Shown piece by piece: positions 49,167 to 51,912 of a stretch of DNA of 51,912 nt. The stretch lies in the NCBI RefSeq assembly GCF_030682845.1, contig NZ_JAUXNK010000066.1, positions 1 through 51,912 on the forward strand. The letters are read 5' to 3'. The translations under genes were made by a program, and so were the position numbers. Each line of letters opens with the position of its first letter. Within the stretch, counting starts at the first letter, position 1. This stretch comes from Methanolobus sp. GTDB taxonomy: Archaea > Halobacteriota > Methanosarcinia > Methanosarcinales > Methanosarcinaceae. The notes under the pieces were generated by a model, which was not told the origin of the DNA, ran no database searches, and saw nothing but the letters and a program-made list of their open reading frames with translations.

Positions 49167-49319
49167 GTGGCTGGTGATCTCCCGCGCGGTTTCTGTAATC
49201 TCGCATGGTCGTGTTCAAAGAAAGATTGCAGGCATCATAGCGAGCACGTTATAACCTCTCTCTGCGGCGTCATGTACTGCTCCCATCTCGGTAAGAACTG
49301 CAAGTGCCAGGCGGTGTAA
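49167..49319 (+). CDS. Small Cys/His-rich protein with GTG start (50 aa)
   Basis: Starts GTG at 49167 just after a tiny frame (49118-49177) that may be a leader. The product has CNLAWSC, DCRHHSEH, CGVMYCSH and CKC, eight cysteines in 50 residues, clearly a metal-binding mini-protein. GGTGATGG precedes the start. It is followed one base later by the next ATG. Confidence 0.55.
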   Translation: MAGDLPRGFCNLAWSCSKKDCRHHSEHVITSLCGVMYCSHLGKNCKCQAV

Positions 49320-49320
49320 A

Positions 49321-49578
49321 ATGAATCCAATAATTCTTGAAAACCATCCCAGATGGGGAACGAGGATACTTGAGCGGCACGGCAGGTATGATGGAAAATG
49401 CATCAGCGAAACAAAACAATGTAAAGGATGTCGATTTTTAAATAACATAATATCGACAAAAAAAACGGGACACAGGTTATCAGAGGATGCCCTAAAGCAA
49501 ACTCTTGGTGTATGTACCTGGGGTATTCGGAAGATCGTATATATCTCAAGCCACCCGCGTAAATGTATGAAGGTGTAG
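49321..49578 (+). CDS. Small Cys-rich protein (85 aa)
   Basis: Contains CISETKQCKGC in the middle and single cysteines later (GVCTWG, RKCMKV). It begins one base after the previous stop and ends 2 bases before the methyltransferase start. No family recognised. Confidence 0.5.
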   Translation: MNPIILENHPRWGTRILERHGRYDGKCISETKQCKGCRFLNNIISTKKTGHRLSEDALKQTLGVCTWGIRKIVYISSHPRKCMKV

Positions 49579-49580
49579 GT

Positions 49581-50303
49581 ATGCCTGAGAAAAGACTTAC
49601 TGCGGTAGATTTGTTCTGCGGCTGCGGCGGGTTTTCGCTTGGGCTTATACAGGCTGGCTGGGAAGTTGTTGCTGCCATAGATAACGACCCGGGGGCGCTT
49701 GCCACGTATTACACCAACCTGTGTGATGATTCTACGAAGATTATCGGCGAGATTCCATCGAAAAAGCAAAAATACTTTCATAAACACAGGACATCATGTG
49801 CGTCATGCAAGGAGCCTGATGAAGGGTGTAAAACTAAACTGGAGCATTCCCACTGTCCTTATGCAGGATGGCTGTACCACGAGAACCGACACCGCAAAAA
49901 GAAAATCCCTCCTGTCAGTGTGTTATTCTGCACGGACGTTACCGAGCTGCACGGCTGGAACATTCTTGAGGCTGCCGGGCTGGATCACGTAAACCTGGTT
50001 GTTGGAGGACCGCCGTGCCAGAGCTTCAGCGCAGCAAATACCAAAAAGAAAAAAGGAGACTTCCGGGACTTCATGGTTTTTGAGTTTGGCAGGCTGGTGC
50101 TGGAGATGAATCCGGATACCTTTTGCATGGTGAACGTGCCGACTCTGATGAACCACAAGCTTCCTGGTGGGAGAAAGCTGCTCGATGAGTTCTACAAGTT
50201 TGTCAATAACAAGGATTGGGATTTATATTACTCCCTGCTTGAGGAATATCTGGAATGGAAATATATAGCGGAGGGCAGCGGCAAGAAGATGAGGGATGTT
50301 TAG
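49581..50303 (+). CDS. Short, aberrant cytosine-5 DNA methyltransferase
   Basis: Start at ATG 49581 (GAAGGTG upstream; the earlier ATG 49563 lies inside the previous gene). Motif I is AVDLFCGCGGFSLGLIQAGW and motif IV GGPPCQSFS, with the catalytic Cys. A Cys-rich insert (CASCKEPDEGCKTKLEH) lies between them, possibly a zinc finger. Motif VI is VNVP where ENVP is usual; the missing Glu normally activates the cytosine. At 240 residues it stops before the target-recognition domain and motifs IX-X. It may be a degenerate copy or the first half of a split enzyme. Confidence 0.75.
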   Translation: MPEKRLTAVDLFCGCGGFSLGLIQAGWEVVAAIDNDPGALATYYTNLCDDSTKIIGEIPSKKQKYFHKHRTSCASCKEPDEGCKTKLEHSHCPYAGWLYHENRHRKKKIPPVSVLFCTDVTELHGWNILEAAGLDHVNLVVGGPPCQSFSAANTKKKKGDFRDFMVFEFGRLVLEMNPDTFCMVNVPTLMNHKLPGGRKLLDEFYKFVNNKDWDLYYSLLEEYLEWKYIAEGSGKKMRDV

Positions 50304-50334
50304 AATGATGCAAAATGATGTAAAATGGGGTAAA

Positions 50335-50574
50335 ATGAGTGAAAAAACACTAAATGCACAGGCAGTAGTTCACCCGGATTCGTCCATGGGTTATAACCAT
50401 ATTAAAGGTAACAAAGAGTGTACTGAAGGTTGGTGTGGTTGTTTTGGCGGTAGTGGTGGTTATCCAAAAGTATGTAGTTGTGGTGGGTTAATCCATGCTG
50501 ATTTTGGGGATGAGAATAGTGATGGAGATTATTGGCTTTATACTAAATGTGATACATGTGGTGAACCAGAATGA
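50335..50574 (+). CDS. Zinc-ribbon protein (79 aa)
   Basis: Start at ATG 50335, after TGGGGT. Two knuckles are visible: CGCFGGSGG with CSCGG, and CDTCGEP at the C-terminus. An in-frame upstream ATG at 50296 overlaps the methyltransferase stop, and the DNA there has a repeated AAAATGATG/AAAATGGGG pattern. Role unknown. Confidence 0.5.
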   Translation: MSEKTLNAQAVVHPDSSMGYNHIKGNKECTEGWCGCFGGSGGYPKVCSCGGLIHADFGDENSDGDYWLYTKCDTCGEPE

Positions 50575-50831
50575 GTGCAATAGACACTTCCGAGATGCTC
50601 TGCACCTGCGGCAAGAAGCTTAACTATGCCGGGACAGACAACGGCTGCCACGTCCTTGTCTGCCCGGTTCATTCTAAGAAGTCATACAGGATACCTGTTG
50701 ATCAGGGAACACTGCCCTTTCCATTGGAGACGCTGATGGTTAAGAAATATAACTGCAAGGATTGCGGCGCTGATATAGAAAAGGGGCAGGCATTAAGGAC
50801 GTTCGAGGAAGAGGGAGGGCGCTGTGCATAG
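50571..50831 (+). CDS. Double zinc-ribbon protein (86 aa)
   Basis: Two ribbons: CTCGKK..CHVLVCP and CKDCGADIEKG, with a final RCA. It overlaps the previous stop by four bases. A nucleic-acid- or protein-binding role is usual for such domains. No family recognised. Confidence 0.55.
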   Translation: MSAIDTSEMLCTCGKKLNYAGTDNGCHVLVCPVHSKKSYRIPVDQGTLPFPLETLMVKKYNCKDCGADIEKGQALRTFEEEGGRCA

Positions 50832-50990
50832 TTTGTGAGGGCAGAGATTATGGGATCGAGATTATGGGGTTTGAAAAGGTGGTGGTTTCCCATCATACAA
50901 GATTCTGAGTGTCAGGGTACGACACAAGACAAGATGCCGCCGTAAAAAGTTATATATATATGAAGATAATATCTTGTAATAGTGGATGAA
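50832..50990. promoter_or_regulatory. Intergenic region with TATA box
   Basis: The stretch contains a direct repeat GAGATTATGGG and then a strong TATA-like AAAAAGTTATATATATATG (50944-50962) ahead of two overlapping starts (50991 and 51088). A weak 31-codon frame (50850-50945) is probably not a gene. Confidence 0.45.
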
Positions 50991-51140
50991 ATGATTCATG
51001 AAAAAGAACCTGAAGCAGCCAGAGACGCAAAAAATCCTGCATACACGATGATGACGTTCATGCCGCGCGGCATGGGTGGATTAAGTAATGACAGAAAGTT
51101 TAAAGATTGCAATCGATGGCTCACTTTTCCTTTCTGCAAA
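50991..51140 (+). CDS. Possible small leader protein (49 aa)
   Basis: Starts M-I-H-E-K-E-P-E-A-A-R-D and overlaps the start of the repeat protein by 53 bases in another frame. It sits directly after the TATA box. Composition is ordinary but no ribosome site is seen; it may be a leader frame or spurious. Confidence 0.3.
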
Positions 51141-51912
51141 TTGTGAGTTAGTTGGAACAGATTGGCGAAGAATTGACACAACAAAGACAGCAGAGATGTT
51201 AATGATAGACATCAACGGAACTCTGAAACGTTTTCGTGCTTCTGCTGGTAATAATCCTATTACAAGCTGGGACTTATTAAATGGTGTTGTTGTCAGTGAT
51301 ATTAGCGGCTGCTTACCTAATATAACCCAGATTACAACTCGCGACCACAACGACCTGCAGAACAAAGATGCATTATTGTGTCATCCTCCAGAAGCTGCTG
51401 GTGTTCTCAGTCAGAAATCAGATTCTGTTTTAAAACCCACCAAACAAACAACAAGTGCGTTTGATAAAAAATACTCGCAATTACAGGTAGTCGGTTCTAC
51501 TATCTATTATATATGGTCTGAAGATGATGGAACTTATTACCAAATCTGGACAGCTACTTCAAATCTTGACGGCAGTGGGTTTACAGCAGCTAAACGAACA
51601 ACAAGCGCATTTGGTAAATATATACCACAGTTACAGGTAGTCGGTTCTACTATCTATTATGTATGGATTGAACATGATGGAGCTAAATACCAAATCTGGA
51701 CAGCTACTTCAAATCTTGACGGCAGTGGGTTTACAGCAGCTAAACGAACAACAAGCGCATTTGATAAATATATACCACAATTACAGGCAGCTGGCTCTAC
51801 TATTTATTATGTATGGCAGGAATATGATGGAGCTAAATACCAAATCTGGACAGCTACTTCAAATCTTGACGGCAGTGGGTTTACAGCAGCTAAACGAACA
51901 ACAAGCGCATTT
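51088..51912 (+). CDS. 50-residue-repeat beta protein, partial at right edge
   Basis: Open to the end of the window. Residues 1-115 form a unique N-terminal domain (ESLKIAIDGSLFLSANCELVGTDWRR), followed by near-identical 50-residue units with the pattern LQVVGSTIYYVW, an acidic E-x-D-G, YQIWTATSNLDGSGF and TAAKRTTSAF. The Trp/Asp-rich strand pattern suggests beta-propeller blades. A GGTGG lies 7 bases before the ATG; the codon before it in frame is a stop region. It is probably a surface or virion adhesin. Confidence 0.6.
   Translation, partial: MTESLKIAIDGSLFLSANCELVGTDWRRIDTTKTAEMLMIDINGTLKRFRASAGNNPITSWDLLNGVVVSDISGCLPNITQITTRDHNDLQNKDALLCHPPEAAGVLSQKSDSVLKPTKQTTSAFDKKYSQLQVVGSTIYYIWSEDDGTYYQIWTATSNLDGSGFTAAKRTTSAFGKYIPQLQVVGSTIYYVWIEHDGAKYQIWTATSNLDGSGFTAAKRTTSAFDKYIPQLQAAGSTIYYVWQEYDGAKYQIWTATSNLDGSGFTAAKRTTSAF
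51451..51912 (+). repeat. 150-bp tandem repeats at right edge
   Basis: Units start at 51451, 51601, 51751 and 51901 (partial), each beginning ACAAG(C/T)GC(A/G)TTT. The period is exactly 150 bases (50 codons), and adjacent units differ at only a few positions. The array continues past the window. Confidence 0.92.

Noticed and set aside
50850-50945. 31-codon frame upstream of the TATA box
   Set aside because: Too short, no ribosome site and it lies in promoter sequence.
1-51912. Assignment to a Borg-type or other named giant element
   Set aside because: In-frame tandem repeats are suggestive, but no terminal inverted repeats, hallmark genes or host marker lie in the window.

Overview
The window is a stretch of archaeal, probably euryarchaeal, accessory DNA that reads like part of a virus, provirus or large plasmid rather than a chromosome. 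Its replication genes are all of archaeal type: a short clamp-loader (RFC small) subunit, a short MCM-like AAA+ helicase, Orc1/Cdc6 and a PCNA sliding clamp. It has two UbiA prenyltransferases, a DUF2061 membrane protein, TATA-like AT-rich promoters and purine-rich ribosome sites. There is no ribosomal, tRNA or central-metabolism gene. Genes are very tightly packed, with many ATGA overlaps, and many products are tiny, zinc-ribbon or unknown. I cannot name the host; methanogen or ANME relatives are plausible but not shown by the sequence.

Layout. (1) 1-830: three copies of a 138-bp tandem repeat coding for a Cys-rich peptide on the minus strand, a possible transposase relic, and an AT-rich promoter/operator region. 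(2) 831-7445, plus strand: an early-type operon of about twenty small genes holding the RFC-like protein, the MCM-like helicase and a SAM methyltransferase. (3) 7357-20570, minus strand: small zinc-ribbon and RHH-like genes, a divergent tyrosine recombinase, a RadC/JAB-domain protein, two tandem UbiA prenyltransferases, a subtilisin-like protease carrying a full-length intein, DUF2061, and Orc1/Cdc6. (4) 20571-21183: a gene-free region beside orc1/cdc6 with inverted ORB-like boxes and iterons, a good candidate replication origin. (5) 21184-29159, plus strand: a coiled-coil protein, a Mrp/ParA-type ATPase, a possible SCP2-like lipid-binding protein, two adjacent beta-rich proteins of about 225 residues, five tandem paralogues of about 130 residues and a phage-fibre-like repeat protein. 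Together they look like a virion structural module. (6) 29198-38296: two Maf/DUF115-type putative glycosyltransferases followed by a nearly complete nonulosonic (sialic-acid-like) acid pathway: aminotransferase, NeuB-like synthase, 4,6-dehydratase-like SDR, CMP-sugar synthetase, B12/radical-SAM enzyme, 2-epimerase and acetyltransferase. A homing endonuclease interrupts it at the start of the CMP-sugar synthetase. (7) 38323-45772: long Ig-like, PEGA, Pro-rich and beta-propeller proteins, probably exposed on virion or cell surface. (8) 45780-47154, minus: small genes and a canonical XerA-like integrase. (9) 47282-51912, plus: PCNA, an aberrant cytosine-5 methyltransferase, zinc-ribbon proteins and the start of a 50-residue-repeat protein that runs off the right edge.

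The most striking picture is a mobile element with its own origin and partial archaeal replisome that also seems to make a CMP-activated sialic-acid-like sugar and to attach it, through its own Maf-type transferases, to the fibre-like or surface proteins encoded on either side. The prenyltransferase pair and the possible lipid-binding protein hint at a membrane-containing particle or altered host lipids. No terminase, portal, packaging ATPase or DNA polymerase was recognised, so the viral reading rests on inference.
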